A stretch of DNA of 64,000 nt from Erwinia sp. ErVv1 (GCF_900068895.1 NZ_CDPK01000003.1:182053-246052), one strand, 5' to 3'. Shown: positions 47,188 through 61,482, counted from the stretch's first letter. The notes: a model not told the origin generated them from the letters alone. Program-made: numbers and translations.

Positions 47188-48906
47188 CTATAGCGCAATC
47201 CGCTGGTGAAAATCCCAGTAGCGGCCGCGTTTTGAGATTAATTCGTGATGATTTCCCTGCTCAGCAATTTCACCGCTGTCCATAAGGCAAATTTTGTCGA
47301 AATGCTCCAGCCCCTGTAATCGGTGGGTGACCATGATCAGGGTTCTGTGTTGAGCTATCTGGCGCAGCAGCAGGAGAATATGCTGCTCTGTTTCCGCATC
47401 CAGTCCCTCGGTCGGCTCATCGAGCAGCATTAAGCCACCGCCGTGCAGCAGCGCACGGGCGATGGCCAGGCGACGAAGCTCCCCGCCAGAAAGCGCTCTT
47501 CCTCCTTCACCCAGCCACGCGTTTAGCCCCTGATCATCGTCGAGCAGGCCAGCCAGGCCAACCTGGCGAAGCGCATCGCAGAGCCGGGCATCGGTTGCCT
47601 CAGGTGCCGCCAGCAGAAGATTGCCGCGCAGCGTGTCGCTAAACAGGTGAACACGCTGTGTGACCACGCTAATGGCGCGGCGCAGGCTCTGCTCACTCCA
47701 GGCAGAAAGCGGCTGGTCATTGAGCAGGATAACGCCCTGCTGAGGATCCCAGGCACGGGTAAGCAGCTGAATCAGCGTCGACTTGCCACAGCCGGTACGG
47801 CCAAGCAGCGCGACATGCTCGCCTTTGGCGAGAGTCAGCGACAGGTTTTGCAGCGCCTGATGCCTGCCGTCGTAGCTGAAGCTGACGTTTTGCAGCTCAA
47901 GCTGTACATGTTCGCCAACGGACGGGCCGGCAGAGGGGAACTGGACGGCCGGCCGCTGACTGACAATCTGGGTCACGCGGCGGGCAGAGGCCATTACCTG
48001 TCCCAGATGCTGGAACGCGCCGCCCACGGGCGCCAGCGCCTCGAATGCCGCCAGGGTGCAGAAGACAAACAGGGCGATGGGTGCGCCCGGCAGAGCGGAC
48101 TCGCCGGCGGCCAGCCAGAATATCAGCACCAGGGTGAAACCGGTTATCAGGGTGAGCAGGGCAAGGGAGAGCCCGGAAAGACTGGCCTGACGACGCTGTG
48201 CGCGTAGCCATGCCGCTTCGGTGGTATCCAGCCTGCTGCGATACGCGGCCTCGCCGCCATAAAGCGTCAGCTCTGCCTGCCCGTTGAGCCAGCTGGTGAC
48301 CTCGGTGCGATAGCGGCTGCGCAGCTGGGTCAGCGCTTCTCCGGTGGGACGTCCGGCACGGTAAAACAGCGGCGGAAGCAGGATTAGCGTCAGCAGCATC
48401 AGGCCCCCCAGCGTCAGCGCCAGCCTCCCGTCCAGCCAGCTCAGCCCCCCCGTGACGGCGATGATAACAAAGAGTGCGCCAATAAGCGGGGAGATAACCC
48501 GCAGGTAAAGATGATCGAGGGTATCGACATCTGCAACCAGGCGATTCAGTAAATCCCCCTGGCGGAACGGAGCCAGCCCGGCGGGTGAAAGGGGGATCAG
48601 CCTGCTAAAGGTATAAACCCGCAAATGCTCAAGCACTCTGAACGTGCCATCATGACTGACCAGCCGCTCAAAGTAGCGCGCGGCCGTGCGGATGATGGCC
48701 GCGCCGCGAACCCCCGCCGCAGGCAGCATATAGTTGAAGCTGTAAAGTCCGGCGCTGCCCGCCAGGTAGGAGGCGGCCAGGAACCATCCGGAGAGCGTCA
48801 GCAGGCCGACGCTGGCCAGCAGCGTAAGGATCGCCAGCACAATACCTAGCGACAGACGCCAGAAATGACGACGATAAAGCGCGAAAAAAGGGGCCAGGGT
48901 AGTCAT
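47188..48906 (-). CDS. cydC: Cysteine/glutathione exporter subunit CydC
   Basis: Half of the CydDC ABC exporter, which moves cysteine and glutathione to the periplasm and is needed for cytochrome bd assembly. It has 572 residues: six membrane helices in the first 320, then the ATPase with Walker A GRTGCGKST, signature LSGGELRR and Walker B LMLLDEPTEGLD. It overlaps the cydD stop by 4 bases (ATGA). Confidence 0.95.
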   Translation of the reverse strand: MTTLAPFFALYRRHFWRLSLGIVLAILTLLASVGLLTLSGWFLAASYLAGSAGLYSFNYMLPAAGVRGAAIIRTAARYFERLVSHDGTFRVLEHLRVYTFSRLIPLSPAGLAPFRQGDLLNRLVADVDTLDHLYLRVISPLIGALFVIIAVTGGLSWLDGRLALTLGGLMLLTLILLPPLFYRAGRPTGEALTQLRSRYRTEVTSWLNGQAELTLYGGEAAYRSRLDTTEAAWLRAQRRQASLSGLSLALLTLITGFTLVLIFWLAAGESALPGAPIALFVFCTLAAFEALAPVGGAFQHLGQVMASARRVTQIVSQRPAVQFPSAGPSVGEHVQLELQNVSFSYDGRHQALQNLSLTLAKGEHVALLGRTGCGKSTLIQLLTRAWDPQQGVILLNDQPLSAWSEQSLRRAISVVTQRVHLFSDTLRGNLLLAAPEATDARLCDALRQVGLAGLLDDDQGLNAWLGEGGRALSGGELRRLAIARALLHGGGLMLLDEPTEGLDAETEQHILLLLRQIAQHRTLIMVTHRLQGLEHFDKICLMDSGEIAEQGNHHELISKRGRYWDFHQRIAL

Positions 48907-50672
48907 TGAGCGCGCTCCTGTCGGTGTGAAGCCAGTTCAGTGAAGGCACCCGGATACTGAACAAGCTGACCATGGGTGCCGCGCTGAATAATTTTCCCTT
49001 CGCGCATCAGCCAGATTTCATCCCAGCGATCCAGCTGTTCAAGCTGATGAGTGACCAGCAGCGTCGTCTGGTTGAATGACGCGTCGTGGAGCGCCTGATT
49101 GACCTGCTGTTCACTGTGGCTGTCCAGGCTGGCTCCCGGCTCATCCAGCAGCATCAGGCGGCAGGGTTTGTACAGCGCACGCGCGACGGCAATGCGCTGG
49201 GCCTGGCCTACAGAGAGATGCCGGGCGTGTTCACCGGTTTCGCTCTCCAGCCCGGCGGGCAGGTGCGGAAGAAACTCATCAACCCCGGCAAGGGCAGTAA
49301 CCTTACGCAGGCGATCCGAATGGTCGCTGCCGTCCATAACAATATTTTCACGCAGCGTACGGGCAGGGAGATGAGGATTCTGTCCTACCCAGGCAAGCTG
49401 CTGCTGCCAGAAGCCCGGCTCGATGTCGCGCAGCTCCACGCCGTTAATCAGCAGCGATCCCTGATAGGGTAAATGACCGAGAATAAGACCCAGCAGGGAG
49501 GTTTTCCCCGCTCCGCTCTGGCCAATTACGGCAACGCGCTGGCCTGCCGCAAGGGAGAAATTCAGCGGACCCGCCAGAACCTTACCGCTAATGCTGGTAA
49601 TAACGACATTGCGCGCCTCAAGGGCGATGCCCGGTGAAGGGTCAATGCGCGTTTTCCCCTGCCGGGCCGGGAGGGTGTCCGCGTTGCTGAGGAAGGTTTC
49701 CAGCGCATCAGCCCCGCCTACCGCCTGTGCTTTCGCGTGGTAGAAGGTACCCATATCCCGCAGGGGCTGAAAGAACTCGGGTGCCAGTATCAGCGCCAGA
49801 AATCCGGCGAAGAGCGTAATACCGGTGCCGTAGTGACCAAAATTAAGCTCGCCGAGGTAGGAAAAACCGAAATAAACCGCGACCACGGCGATTGAAAGCG
49901 AGGCGAAAAATTCCAGCACCGCCGAAGAGAGAAAGGCCAGGCGTAATACATCCATGGTGCGCCGGCGAAAATCGGCGGAGGCCTCACGGATCTGCGCGGT
50001 TTCGGCCGTTGCCCGATTAAACAGGCGCAGCGTTTCCAGCCCGCGCAGGCGGTCGAGGAAGTGACCGCTCAGACGAGCCAGCGCGCTAAAGTTGCGCCGG
50101 TTTGCCTCTGCTGCGCCCAGGCCCACCAGCGCCATAAACAGAGGGATAAGTGGCGCGGTGGCCAGCAGGATCAGCGCGGCGGCCCAGTTAACCGGGAACA
50201 GGGCAATCAGAATCGTGAGTGGGATAAACACCGCCAGTAACATCTGCGGCTGATAGCGGGCGTAATAATCCTGCATATCCTCGATTTGTTCCAGCAGCAA
50301 CGTCGCCCAACTGCCCGCGGGTTTTCCCTGAATACAGGCCGGGCCGAGCTGATGCAGCCTGTCCAGAATGGTACGACGAAGGCGTTGTCGAATGGCTTTG
50401 CCATACTCGAAGCCAACTTTTTCACGCCCCCAGGCCAGCAGGGCGCGCAGAAAGAAGCAGACCAACAACAGCATAAAGGGGCTGACCAGCGTGTCGCGTG
50501 GCTGGCCCGTCACGATCAGGGCCCGAAGCAGCGTAGCCAGCAGCCATGCCTGCCCGACCACCAGTACGGCGCTCAGCATGCCCAACAGCATGGAAAGGCG
50601 CAGCCAGCCTTTACCCTGTGCGCTCTGACTTCTTAGCCAGCGTAATAGATATTGTTGCCTTGTTTTGTTCAT
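48903..50672 (-). CDS. cydD: Cysteine/glutathione exporter subunit CydD
   Basis: Partner half-transporter of 589 residues (E. coli 588). The membrane domain is followed by an ATPase with Walker A GQSGAGKTS, signature LSVGQAQR (a slight variant of LSGGQ) and Walker B LMLLDEPGASLD. ATG at 50672 gives MNKTRQQYLLRWLRSQ as in the family; the frame is open to 50762 without support. It is followed by cydC, and trxB lies upstream behind a terminator. Confidence 0.95.
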   Translation of the reverse strand: MNKTRQQYLLRWLRSQSAQGKGWLRLSMLLGMLSAVLVVGQAWLLATLLRALIVTGQPRDTLVSPFMLLLVCFFLRALLAWGREKVGFEYGKAIRQRLRRTILDRLHQLGPACIQGKPAGSWATLLLEQIEDMQDYYARYQPQMLLAVFIPLTILIALFPVNWAAALILLATAPLIPLFMALVGLGAAEANRRNFSALARLSGHFLDRLRGLETLRLFNRATAETAQIREASADFRRRTMDVLRLAFLSSAVLEFFASLSIAVVAVYFGFSYLGELNFGHYGTGITLFAGFLALILAPEFFQPLRDMGTFYHAKAQAVGGADALETFLSNADTLPARQGKTRIDPSPGIALEARNVVITSISGKVLAGPLNFSLAAGQRVAVIGQSGAGKTSLLGLILGHLPYQGSLLINGVELRDIEPGFWQQQLAWVGQNPHLPARTLRENIVMDGSDHSDRLRKVTALAGVDEFLPHLPAGLESETGEHARHLSVGQAQRIAVARALYKPCRLMLLDEPGASLDSHSEQQVNQALHDASFNQTTLLVTHQLEQLDRWDEIWLMREGKIIQRGTHGQLVQYPGAFTELASHRQERAQ

Positions 50673-50760
50673 GACCTGCCGGTGCGACGGGAGGAGGGCA
50701 GAGCTGCACTCCATATCCCGGTAATAAACGGGGGGAATTTCCTGGGATTTTACCGTGCAC

Positions 50761-50792
50761 AAAAAGAAAAGGCGACCTGCAAAGGTCGCCTT
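50761..50792 (-). terminator. trxB terminator
   Basis: A 9-bp stem AAGGCGACC/GGTCGCCTT with a 6-base loop is followed on the minus strand by TTTTCTTTTT. It lies 30 bases after the trxB stop. Confidence 0.88.
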
Positions 50793-50821
50793 CCGGAAAA
50801 TTGAAGCAGTGTTTTAACAAC

Positions 50822-52311
<1,490 letters not shown>

Positions 52312-52806
52312 ATGGTAGACAATAAAAAACGACCGGGTAAAGACCTCGACAGAATCGACCGCAACATTTTAAATGAACTGCAGAAAGATGGCCGAATTTC
52401 AAACGTCGAGTTGTCTAAACGCGTGGGGCTATCGCCGACGCCATGCCTTGAGCGTGTTCGTCGTCTGGAAAGGCAGGGATTTATTCTGGGCTACACCGCT
52501 CAGCTCAATCCTCACTACCTCGATGCCTCGCTACTGGTATTTGTTGAGATTACTCTGAATCGTGGCGCGCCTGACGTATTCGAACAATTTAACGCCGCCG
52601 TGCAAAAACTTGAGGAAACTCAAGAGTGTCATCTTGTTTCCGGCGATTTCGACTATCTGTTGAAAACGCGTGTGCCCGACATGTCAGCCTACCGTAAATT
52701 GCTGGGTGAAACCCTGCTACGCCTGCCGGGCGTGAACGATACGCGGACCTACGTGGTGATGGAAGAAGTGAAACAAAGTAACCGCCTGGTCATTAAGACG
52801 CGGTAA
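52312..52806 (+). CDS. lrp: Leucine-responsive regulator Lrp
   Basis: Global DNA-binding regulator of amino-acid and nutrient genes, 164 residues and nearly identical to E. coli Lrp. The winged helix (about 12-70) includes DRIDRNILNELQKDGRISNV and GLSPTPCLERVRRLE. The RAM effector domain follows, ending SNRLVIKTR. ATG at 52312 gives MVDNKKRPGKDLDR. A terminator follows. Confidence 0.98.
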   Translation: MVDNKKRPGKDLDRIDRNILNELQKDGRISNVELSKRVGLSPTPCLERVRRLERQGFILGYTAQLNPHYLDASLLVFVEITLNRGAPDVFEQFNAAVQKLEETQECHLVSGDFDYLLKTRVPDMSAYRKLLGETLLRLPGVNDTRTYVVMEEVKQSNRLVIKTR

Positions 52807-52846
52807 CACAGGGCAGGTGCAAATTCTGTCGGATTTGGGTACACTC

Positions 52847-52862
52847 CTGTGAATTCATACAG
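52847..52862. promoter_or_regulatory. LexA box upstream of ftsK
   Basis: CTGTGAATTCATACAG fits the SOS consensus CTGT-N8-ACAG exactly. It lies 64 bases before the ftsK start and just before the lrp terminator, at the place where E. coli has the SOS promoter of ftsK (dinH). Confidence 0.85.
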
Positions 52863-52867
52863 GTTCA

Positions 52868-52892
52868 GCGTCGGGCTTGCCCGGCGTTTTTT
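52868..52892 (+). terminator. lrp terminator
   Basis: A GC-rich stem GCGTCGGGC/GCCCGGCGT (one G-T pair) with a tight loop followed by six T. It sits between the LexA box and the ftsK start, so SOS transcripts would need to start after it or read through. Confidence 0.75.
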
Positions 52893-52925
52893 CCTTCATA
52901 GTTTACGGGCACCTGGAGAGAACTC

Positions 52926-55900
52926 TTGAGCCAGGAATACACAGAAGATAAAGAAGTTTCCCTGCAACCTCTGAGCAGCGGGCGTCGCCTGCTGGAAGCG
53001 TTGCTGATTATTGTCGCTCTTTTCGCCATCTACCTGATGGTTGCGCTGGTGAGCTTCAATCCCTCCGATCCCAGCTGGTCACAGACTGCCTGGCATGAAC
53101 CTATCCATAACCTGGGCGGCGGTATTGGCGCATGGCTTGCGGATACGTTGTTCTTTATTTTCGGCGTAATGGCCTACGCCATCCCGCCGGTGATACTGGG
53201 CCTGTGCTGGATAACCTTTAGTCAGCGCCACTCTCAGGACTATATTGACTATTTTGCGGTCGGCCTGCGCTTGATTGGCGTGCTGGCGCTGGTAATCACT
53301 ACCTGTGGCCTGGCAGCGCTTAACGCGGATGATATCTGGTACTTTGCCTCCGGTGGGGTCATTGGCAGCCTGATTGTCAATGCAATGGCACCCTGGTTCA
53401 ACGGCGCTACCGGCACACTAACGCTGCTCTGCATCTGGGCCGCTGGGTTAACGCTCTATACCGGATGGTCATGGCTCACTATCGCCGAGAAAATTGGCGG
53501 CGCGGTGATGGGCGTGCTGACCTTCGCCAGCAATCGTTCACGTGACGATCGCCGCTGGCATGAAGACGACTACGAAGACGAAGACGCGGAGGAAGCGTCA
53601 TCTGTCGCTGCCCACTCACCAGCCGATCGACATGACGACGTGCTGCTGGGTTCCGCTGCCCGCCAGCCATCCGGTCATAATGATGACGACGTGCTGCTGG
53701 GTTCCGCTGCCCGTCAGCCGTCCGGACATAATGATGACGACGTGCTGCTGGCTTCTGCTGCCCGTCAGCCGTCCGGGCATAATGACGACGACGTGCTGCT
53801 GGGTTCCGCTGCCCGTCAGCCGTCAGGGCATAATGACGACGACGCGCTGCTGGCTTCTGCTGCCCGTCAGACATCCGTGCGAAATGATAACAATGCGCAG
53901 CTGGCTTCGACCGCCGCAGTAGCAACCGGTGCAGTAGCTGCTGCTGGGTCTACAGGTGCCGCGACCTTTGCACCTGTAAGAGAGGGCGCGTCCGTATACG
54001 ACACTGGCCCCGCCTCTGCTGCACAGGCAGAACCAGATCCAGAACTTTATCGCTTCGAGGTCCCGGCCGATACCCCAGCACCTTCAAGACCGGTAATGGA
54101 TGAAGACGATGGGCCGCAGATGGGTAACTGGCGTGAGGCTTCCTCTTCTTCACCCTTTGAGTTCACGGCCTCACCTGCCGTCCAGCCTGCTGATATCGCA
54201 GCTGGCCCGGCGGCGAATAATGCTGCGCCGCTGGCTACAACGGCAGCCTCGGCGGCAGCATTTATGCCCGGCTTTAGTGCCACCAGCGAGGGTCGCAATC
54301 CGCAGGTGAAGCAGGGGATCGGACCTTCGCTGCCCCGGCCAAACCCGGTTAAGCTGCCCACGCGGCGTGAACTGGCTTCCTATGGCATCAAACTGCCTTC
54401 TCAGCGTATTGCCGAGGAGAAAGCGAGAGAAGAGGAGCTGCGACAGCAGCAGGATGGGTCCGACTTACCGTTTGCCGCGCCTCAGAGTGAAGAGGCGATA
54501 CAGGAAGAAGCGCACCTGCGCGAAGCCTTTATGGCGCAGCAGCAGGTTCGTTATGGCGAAGAGTTGACCGGGGAGGATGAAGAGTCACAGCAGCAGGCCG
54601 CGCTGGCACGTCAGTTCAGTGAGCAGCAACAGCAGCGTTACGGTGAGGCTGCGGAACATCCGCAGTCGACCGCTAAGCTGAATACTGCTGGTGCCTTTGA
54701 TTTCTCTCCGCTTGACGATCTGGTGGATGATGGCCCACGCGAGCCCCTGTTCACGCTCTCAGCCATGCCGGAGTCAGAGCAGGAACAGCCGGCGGAACAG
54801 CCCCAGTGGCAGCAGCACAGTCAGCAGCCCGCTCAGCAAACCTCGGTTCCCTCGTGGCAGACTTCAGCCCCACAGGCTGAACCCGCTGCGCCACAGGCTG
54901 AACCTGCTGCGCCACAGCCGGAGCCCGTGGCGAAAGCGCCTGACAGCCTGTTCCATCCATTTTTGGTTCGCCATGAACAGCCGCTGGAGAAACCTACCAC
55001 GCCGCTGCCGACGCTGGATCTGCTTTCGGCTCCGCCCGTTGAGGCAGAGCCGGTTGATATGTTCGCTCTCGAGCAAACGGCACGGCTGGTTGAGGCACGT
55101 CTTGCCGACTATCGCGTCAAGGCGGAAGTGGTGGGTATCTCTCCAGGCCCGGTCATTACCCGTTTCGAACTGGATCTGGCGCCGGGCGTTAAAGCGGCAC
55201 GTATCTCTAACCTCTCCCGTGACCTTGCGCGCTCGCTCTCTGCCGTTGCGGTACGCGTGGTTGAGGTGATACCGGGTAAACCTTATGTCGGCCTGGAGCT
55301 TCCTAATAAGCATCGGCAGACGGTTTACATGCGTGAGGTGCTGGAGTGCGCTAAGTTCCGCGATAACCCTTCGCCGCTGGCGGTGGTGCTCGGTAAAGAT
55401 ATCGCCGGACAGCCGGTCGTCGCCGATCTGGCAAAAATGCCGCATCTGCTGGTCGCGGGTACCACCGGATCGGGTAAATCGGTTGGCGTTAACGCCATGA
55501 TCATCAGCATGCTGTATAAAGCCACGCCGGAAGAAGTGCGCTTTATTATGATCGATCCGAAAATGCTGGAACTGTCGGTCTATGAAGGTATTCCTCATCT
55601 GCTGACCGAAGTGGTTACCGATATGAAGGATGCGGCTAATGCGCTGCGCTGGAGCGTTGGCGAGATGGAACGCCGCTATAAGCTCATGTCAGCGCTGGGC
55701 GTACGTAACCTGGCCGGGTATAACGAGAAAATCGAGCAGGCAGAAGCGATGGGCCGACCGATTCCCGATCCGTTCTGGAAGCCGGGAGACAGCATGGATA
55801 TGACGCCGCCGGTGCTGGAAAAACTGCCCTACATCGTCGTGCTGGTCGATGAATTTGCCGATCTGATGATGGCGGTGGGTAAGAAAGTTGAAGAGCTGAT

Positions 55901-56480
55901 TGCCCGTCTCGCCCAGAAAGCCCGTGCGGCAGGTATCCACCTGGTCCTTGCCACGCAGCGTCCGTCGGTTGATGTGATTACCGGCCTGATTAAAGCTAAC
56001 ATTCCGACCCGTATCGCCTTTACCGTCTCCAGCAAGATTGATTCGCGCACGATCCTCGATCAGGCGGGCGCGGAATCCCTGCTGGGTATGGGGGATATGC
56101 TCTATATGCCGCCGAACTCATCAATGCCGGTGCGCGTTCACGGCGCTTTCGTCCGCGATCAGGAAGTGCATGCGGTGGTGCAGGACTGGAAGGCGCGCGG
56201 TCGTCCTCAGTACATTGAAAGCATTACCGCCGGTGAGGAGAGTGAAAGTGGTGGTCTGGGTCTGGACGGTGAGGAGGAGCTGGATCCGCTGTTCGATCAG
56301 GCGGTGCTGTTCGTGGTTGAAAAACGCCGGGCCTCTATTTCAGGCGTCCAGCGTCAGTTCCGCATTGGCTATAACCGTGCTGCACGGATCATTGAACAGA
56401 TGGAGGCACAGGGCATTGTTTCTTCTCCGGGCCATAACGGCAACCGCGAGGTGCTCTCCCCGCCGCCTCATGAAATGTAG
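52926..56480 (+). CDS. ftsK: DNA translocase FtsK
   Basis: Septal DNA pump that clears chromosomes at division and activates XerCD at dif. It has 1184 residues against 1329 in E. coli, the difference lying in the linker. Four N-terminal helices (about 25-190) anchor it at the septum. The linker (about 200-680) is rich in Gln, Pro and Ala and holds a 17-residue tandem repeat (236-330). The RecA-type motor has Walker A GTTGSGKS near 845. The winged-helix gamma domain at the end reads KOPS ([27 protein letters not shown]). The TTG start at 52926 follows GGAG, as in E. coli. Confidence 0.97.
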   Translation: MSQEYTEDKEVSLQPLSSGRRLLEALLIIVALFAIYLMVALVSFNPSDPSWSQTAWHEPIHNLGGGIGAWLADTLFFIFGVMAYAIPPVILGLCWITFSQRHSQDYIDYFAVGLRLIGVLALVITTCGLAALNADDIWYFASGGVIGSLIVNAMAPWFNGATGTLTLLCIWAAGLTLYTGWSWLTIAEKIGGAVMGVLTFASNRSRDDRRWHEDDYEDEDAEEASSVAAHSPADRHDDVLLGSAARQPSGHNDDDVLLGSAARQPSGHNDDDVLLASAARQPSGHNDDDVLLGSAARQPSGHNDDDALLASAARQTSVRNDNNAQLASTAAVATGAVAAAGSTGAATFAPVREGASVYDTGPASAAQAEPDPELYRFEVPADTPAPSRPVMDEDDGPQMGNWREASSSSPFEFTASPAVQPADIAAGPAANNAAPLATTAASAAAFMPGFSATSEGRNPQVKQGIGPSLPRPNPVKLPTRRELASYGIKLPSQRIAEEKAREEELRQQQDGSDLPFAAPQSEEAIQEEAHLREAFMAQQQVRYGEELTGEDEESQQQAALARQFSEQQQQRYGEAAEHPQSTAKLNTAGAFDFSPLDDLVDDGPREPLFTLSAMPESEQEQPAEQPQWQQHSQQPAQQTSVPSWQTSAPQAEPAAPQAEPAAPQPEPVAKAPDSLFHPFLVRHEQPLEKPTTPLPTLDLLSAPPVEAEPVDMFALEQTARLVEARLADYRVKAEVVGISPGPVITRFELDLAPGVKAARISNLSRDLARSLSAVAVRVVEVIPGKPYVGLELPNKHRQTVYMREVLECAKFRDNPSPLAVVLGKDIAGQPVVADLAKMPHLLVAGTTGSGKSVGVNAMIISMLYKATPEEVRFIMIDPKMLELSVYEGIPHLLTEVVTDMKDAANALRWSVGEMERRYKLMSALGVRNLAGYNEKIEQAEAMGRPIPDPFWKPGDSMDMTPPVLEKLPYIVVLVDEFADLMMAVGKKVEELIARLAQKARAAGIHLVLATQRPSVDVITGLIKANIPTRIAFTVSSKIDSRTILDQAGAESLLGMGDMLYMPPNSSMPVRVHGAFVRDQEVHAVVQDWKARGRPQYIESITAGEESESGGLGLDGEEELDPLFDQAVLFVVEKRRASISGVQRQFRIGYNRAARIIEQMEAQGIVSSPGHNGNREVLSPPPHEM
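53634..53915 (+). repeat. 51-bp tandem repeats inside ftsK (17-residue units)
   Basis: Four near-identical units [17 protein letters not shown] (G or A at position 6), then a degenerate unit ([16 protein letters not shown]) and a partial one. The codons of the units are almost identical, which shows recent tandem expansion. It lies in the linker, so copy number can change without touching the motor. Confidence 0.9.
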
Positions 56481-56510
56481 TCGTCGTTTTTAACCTTTTT
56501 GCCGCTACAG

Positions 56511-56534
56511 ACGGGCCAGGAAAACCTGGCCCGT
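56511..56534 (+). terminator. Likely ftsK terminator
   Basis: A perfect 10-bp stem ACGGGCCAGG/CCTGGCCCGT with an AAAA loop lies 30 bases after the ftsK stop. Only TGAGTTTCC follows, so termination may be partial, with read-through into lolA. Confidence 0.6.
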
Positions 56535-56677
56535 TGAGTTTCCTGCAGACGCCCCCATAACACTATTATTGCCAACGACCAGAATAATCTCCTGTTGTAA
56601 TCCTCCGGCCCTGGCTACAGTTATCCACGAATGCTTCCCCGCTTATGGGATAAAAAAGTTTTAATAAGGATGCCGTA

Positions 56678-57289
56678 ATGAAAAAACTGATGATTTCCTG
56701 CTGTGTGATGGCTGCTTTTGCATCGGCCAGCGTATTCGCCGATGCTTCTTCTGACCTGCAGCAGCGTCTGGATAAGGTCAAAAGCTTTCACGCCAGTTTC
56801 ACCCAAAAAGTGACCGATGGCAGCGGCCAGTCGGTGCAGGACGGCGAAGGTGAACTGTGGGTCAAGCGGCCAGATCTGTTTAACTGGCATATGACGGCAC
56901 CGGACGAAAGCACCCTGATTTCTGACGGTAAAACCCTGTGGTTTTACAATCCGTTCGTGGAGCAGGTAAGTGCATCCTGGCTGAAAGATGCCACCAGCAA
57001 CACGCCCTTTATGCTGATTGCGCGTAACCAGGGCAGTGACTGGAAGCAGTACAATATTAAGCAGCTGGGTGACAACTTTGAGCTGACGCCAAAATCTGCT
57101 GATGGCAATCTGAAACAGTTCACCATCAACGTCTCCACCAACGGTACAATCAATCAGTTCAGCGCGGTGGAGCAGGACGGTCAGCGCAGTAGCTACGCGC
57201 TTAAGAGCCAGCAAAATGGCGCAATCGCTGCCGATAAATTCCGTTTTACGCCGCCGAAAGGCGTAACGCTGGACGACCAGCGTAAGTGA
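56678..57289 (+). CDS. lolA: Outer-membrane lipoprotein carrier LolA
   Basis: Periplasmic chaperone that ferries lipoproteins from LolCDE to LolB. It is 203 residues with a signal peptide ending at VFA near residue 21. The mature sequence has [32 protein letters not shown] and the [11 protein letters not shown] segment, all typical. It lies 7 bases before rarA. Confidence 0.96.
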   Translation: MKKLMISCCVMAAFASASVFADASSDLQQRLDKVKSFHASFTQKVTDGSGQSVQDGEGELWVKRPDLFNWHMTAPDESTLISDGKTLWFYNPFVEQVSASWLKDATSNTPFMLIARNQGSDWKQYNIKQLGDNFELTPKSADGNLKQFTINVSTNGTINQFSAVEQDGQRSSYALKSQQNGAIAADKFRFTPPKGVTLDDQRK

Positions 57290-57296
57290 GGTCAGC

Positions 57297-58640
57297 GTGA
57301 GCACTCTGTCTCTGGATTTCTCCCATAATGAATTTCAGCCTCTGGCCGCCCGTATGCGGCCACGTACGCTGGCTGAATATATCGGCCAGCAACATCTGCT
57401 GGCGACGGATAAGCCGCTTCCCCGCGCCATAGAGGCGGGTCATCTGCATTCAATGATCCTGTGGGGGCCACCAGGTACGGGTAAGACGACGTTAGCCGAG
57501 ATTATTGGCCATTATGGTCAGGCCGATGTCGAGCGCATCTCTGCGGTGACGTCCGGGGTCAAAGATATCCGCGAGGCCATTGAACGGGCCAGGCAGAACC
57601 GTAATGCCGGGCGACGTACGATCCTGTTTGTTGATGAGGTCCATCGCTTCAATAAGAGCCAGCAGGATGCCTTCCTGCCGCATATTGAAGACGGCACCAT
57701 TACCTTTATCGGCGCCACCACCGAAAACCCCTCGTTCGAGCTGAATTCAGCGCTCCTGTCCCGTGCCAGAGTGTATCTGCTGAAATCACTCACCGATGAG
57801 GATATCGAAACGGTGCTGACGCAGGCGATGAACGACAGCGAACGCGGCTACGGCGCGGAAAATATTGAACTGCCGGAGGCAACGCGGCGCATGATTGCCG
57901 CGCTGGTGAGCGGCGATGCACGCCGTGCTCTCAATACGCTGGAGATGATGGCCGATATGGCCGAAGTCAACGCTCAGGGCAAGCGTGAACTGACGCCAAA
58001 GCTTCTGAATGAGGTCAGTGGTGAACGCAGCGCCAGATTCGATAACAAGGGCGATCGCTACTACGACCTTATCTCGGCGCTGCACAAATCGATTCGCGGT
58101 TCCGCCCCCGATGCGGCGCTTTACTGGTACGCCAGGATCATCACCGCCGGTGGCGATCCGCTGTACGTAGCCCGTCGATTGCTGGCTATTGCGTCGGAAG
58201 ATGTCGGCAACGCCGATCCGCGCGGCATGCAGGTTGCGATTTCGGCATGGGACTGTTTTACCCGCGTCGGCCCGGCAGAAGGCGAAAGGGCGATCGCGCA
58301 GGCGATCGTCTACCTGGCCTGCGCGCCAAAGAGTAATGCCGTCTACACCGCATTCAAGTCAGCGATGCGCGATGCGCGGGAAAATCCTGATTATGATGTG
58401 CCGGAACATCTGCGTAACGCCCCCACCCGACTAATGAAAGAGATGGGGCTGGGCGCGGAGTATCGCTATGCGCATGATGAACCCCATGCTTATGCGGCCG
58501 GAGAGGACTATTTTCCGGAGAAAATGGCCCATACTCGCTATTATCAGCCGACCTCTCGCGGTCTTGAAGGTAAAATTGGTGAAAAGCTCACCTGGCTTGC
58601 TGAGCAGGATCAAAATAGCCCGACAAAACGCTATCGTTGA
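57297..58640 (+). CDS. rarA: Replication-associated recombination protein RarA (MgsA)
   Basis: AAA+ ATPase acting at stalled replication forks, 447 residues as in E. coli. Walker A is GPPGTGKT near 57, Walker B is [15 protein letters not shown], and sensor motifs lie in [18 protein letters not shown]. The C-terminal tetramerisation part ends [20 protein letters not shown]. The start is GTG at 57297 with GTGAGG upstream. Confidence 0.96.
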   Translation: MSTLSLDFSHNEFQPLAARMRPRTLAEYIGQQHLLATDKPLPRAIEAGHLHSMILWGPPGTGKTTLAEIIGHYGQADVERISAVTSGVKDIREAIERARQNRNAGRRTILFVDEVHRFNKSQQDAFLPHIEDGTITFIGATTENPSFELNSALLSRARVYLLKSLTDEDIETVLTQAMNDSERGYGAENIELPEATRRMIAALVSGDARRALNTLEMMADMAEVNAQGKRELTPKLLNEVSGERSARFDNKGDRYYDLISALHKSIRGSAPDAALYWYARIITAGGDPLYVARRLLAIASEDVGNADPRGMQVAISAWDCFTRVGPAEGERAIAQAIVYLACAPKSNAVYTAFKSAMRDARENPDYDVPEHLRNAPTRLMKEMGLGAEYRYAHDEPHAYAAGEDYFPEKMAHTRYYQPTSRGLEGKIGEKLTWLAEQDQNSPTKRYR

Positions 58641-58687
58641 CAGTGGCGTTGCGGTAAGGTTAGCAAGGAATTCAACGCATTCGCTGA

Positions 58688-60031
<1,344 letters not shown>

Positions 60032-60050
60032 CAGGATTAGCCTTGTTTAA

Positions 60051-60084
60051 AAGCCCGCTGGCAGCGATGCCCGCGGGCTTTTTT
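60051..60084 (+). terminator. serS terminator
   Basis: AAGCCCGC/GCGGGCTT stem with a 14-base loop, followed by TTTT and more T. It is placed 20 bases after the serS stop. Confidence 0.85.
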
Positions 60085-60205
60085 ATTGGCGGTTTGAGGC
60101 GTCCGCTGGCAAATCGTGCTGAGCGTGATTTAAGCCCATTGACATTAATTATGCCGGTGGCATTATGCGCGCAAAATCTCCCATATTTCTGGTTATTAAC
60201 TGACA

Positions 60206-61357
60206 ATGTCCACCTGGTCCCGCCCTGTCATTGTGCTGCTTTGCGGCCTGCTTTTGATGACCATTGCCATCGCCGTATTGAATACGCTGGTGCCGCTGTG
60301 GCTCACGCATGATGCCTTACCGACCTGGCAGGTAGGCGTGATCAGTTCGGCCTACTACACCGGTAACCTGGCGGGCACGCTAATTGCAGGGATAATCATT
60401 AAGCGGCTGGGATTCAACCGCAGCTACTATCTGGCTTCGGTGCTGTTCGCCATGGCAACGGCGGCGCTGGGGCTGGAGAGTGGCTTCTGGGCCTGGACGC
60501 TTTGGCGCTTCGTCGCCGGGATAGGCTGTGCCCTGATCTGGGTGGTGGTGGAGAGCGCATTGCTGTGCAGCGGTACCCTGCGCAATCGCGGCCAGCTGCT
60601 GGCCGCCTATATGATCGTTTATTATATTGGCACCGTTGTCGGACAGCTGGTGGTCAGCAAGGGAGGCACGGCGCTGCTAACGGTTCTCCCCTGGGTCACC
60701 GCCCTGGTGATTTCTGCCATGCTGCCGCTGGTATTTACCCGCATCACGGCGAAAGGGGATGATGAGGAGGCCGCTCCCGGACGTATGTGGCCGATGCTGC
60801 GTCGTCGCAGCGCGCGTCTCGGCATCAATGGCTGCATCATCTCCGGGATCCTTCTCGGTTCGCTTTATGGCCTGATGCCGCTCTATCTTTCGCATCAGGG
60901 CATGAGCGATGCCACGGTCGGATACTGGATGGCGCTGCTGGTCAGCGCCGGAATTGTCGGGCAGTGGCCGGTGGGCCGCCTGGCCGATCGCTATGGGCGC
61001 CTGCTGGTGCTGCGTGTGCAGGTATTCGTGGTGATCCTTGGCGCGCTGGCGATGATGAGCCACGCCGCAATGGCGCCGGCCCTGTTTATCCTCGGATGCG
61101 CCGGGTTCACCCTTTATCCGGTCGCCATGTCATGGGCCTGCGAGACCGTGGCGCATCATGAACTGGTGGCGATGAACCAGGCGCTGCTGCTGAGTTATAC
61201 CACTGGCAGCCTGCTCGGCCCGGCAATGACCTCGGTGCTGATGCAAAACTATTCGGATCGCGTACTCTTCGTGATGATTGCAGCCGTAGCCCTGGTCTAT
61301 CTGGTCATGCTACTGCGTAAAGAAGACAAGCAGGCTACGCCGGTGGCGCACGCCTGA
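60206..61357 (+). CDS. ycaD: MFS transporter YcaD
   Basis: Inner-membrane major-facilitator protein, 383 residues (E. coli 382), 12 helices. It has [61 protein letters not shown] and the [13 protein letters not shown] loop between helices 8 and 9. The substrate is unknown. The dmsABC genes that precede it in E. coli are missing. Confidence 0.92.
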   Translation: MSTWSRPVIVLLCGLLLMTIAIAVLNTLVPLWLTHDALPTWQVGVISSAYYTGNLAGTLIAGIIIKRLGFNRSYYLASVLFAMATAALGLESGFWAWTLWRFVAGIGCALIWVVVESALLCSGTLRNRGQLLAAYMIVYYIGTVVGQLVVSKGGTALLTVLPWVTALVISAMLPLVFTRITAKGDDEEAAPGRMWPMLRRRSARLGINGCIISGILLGSLYGLMPLYLSHQGMSDATVGYWMALLVSAGIVGQWPVGRLADRYGRLLVLRVQVFVVILGALAMMSHAAMAPALFILGCAGFTLYPVAMSWACETVAHHELVAMNQALLLSYTTGSLLGPAMTSVLMQNYSDRVLFVMIAAVALVYLVMLLRKEDKQATPVAHA

Positions 61358-61482
61358 GAAGGGCAGATAACAGAGAGGCCGCTGGCTGACTGCTCGTACT
61401 AAACGGCGACAAAGTCTGGCGGTAAAAACAGCGGTAGTGTCCGGCGACGCTGTAGAGCCTCACCGCCCAACCGCTTTTTCTG

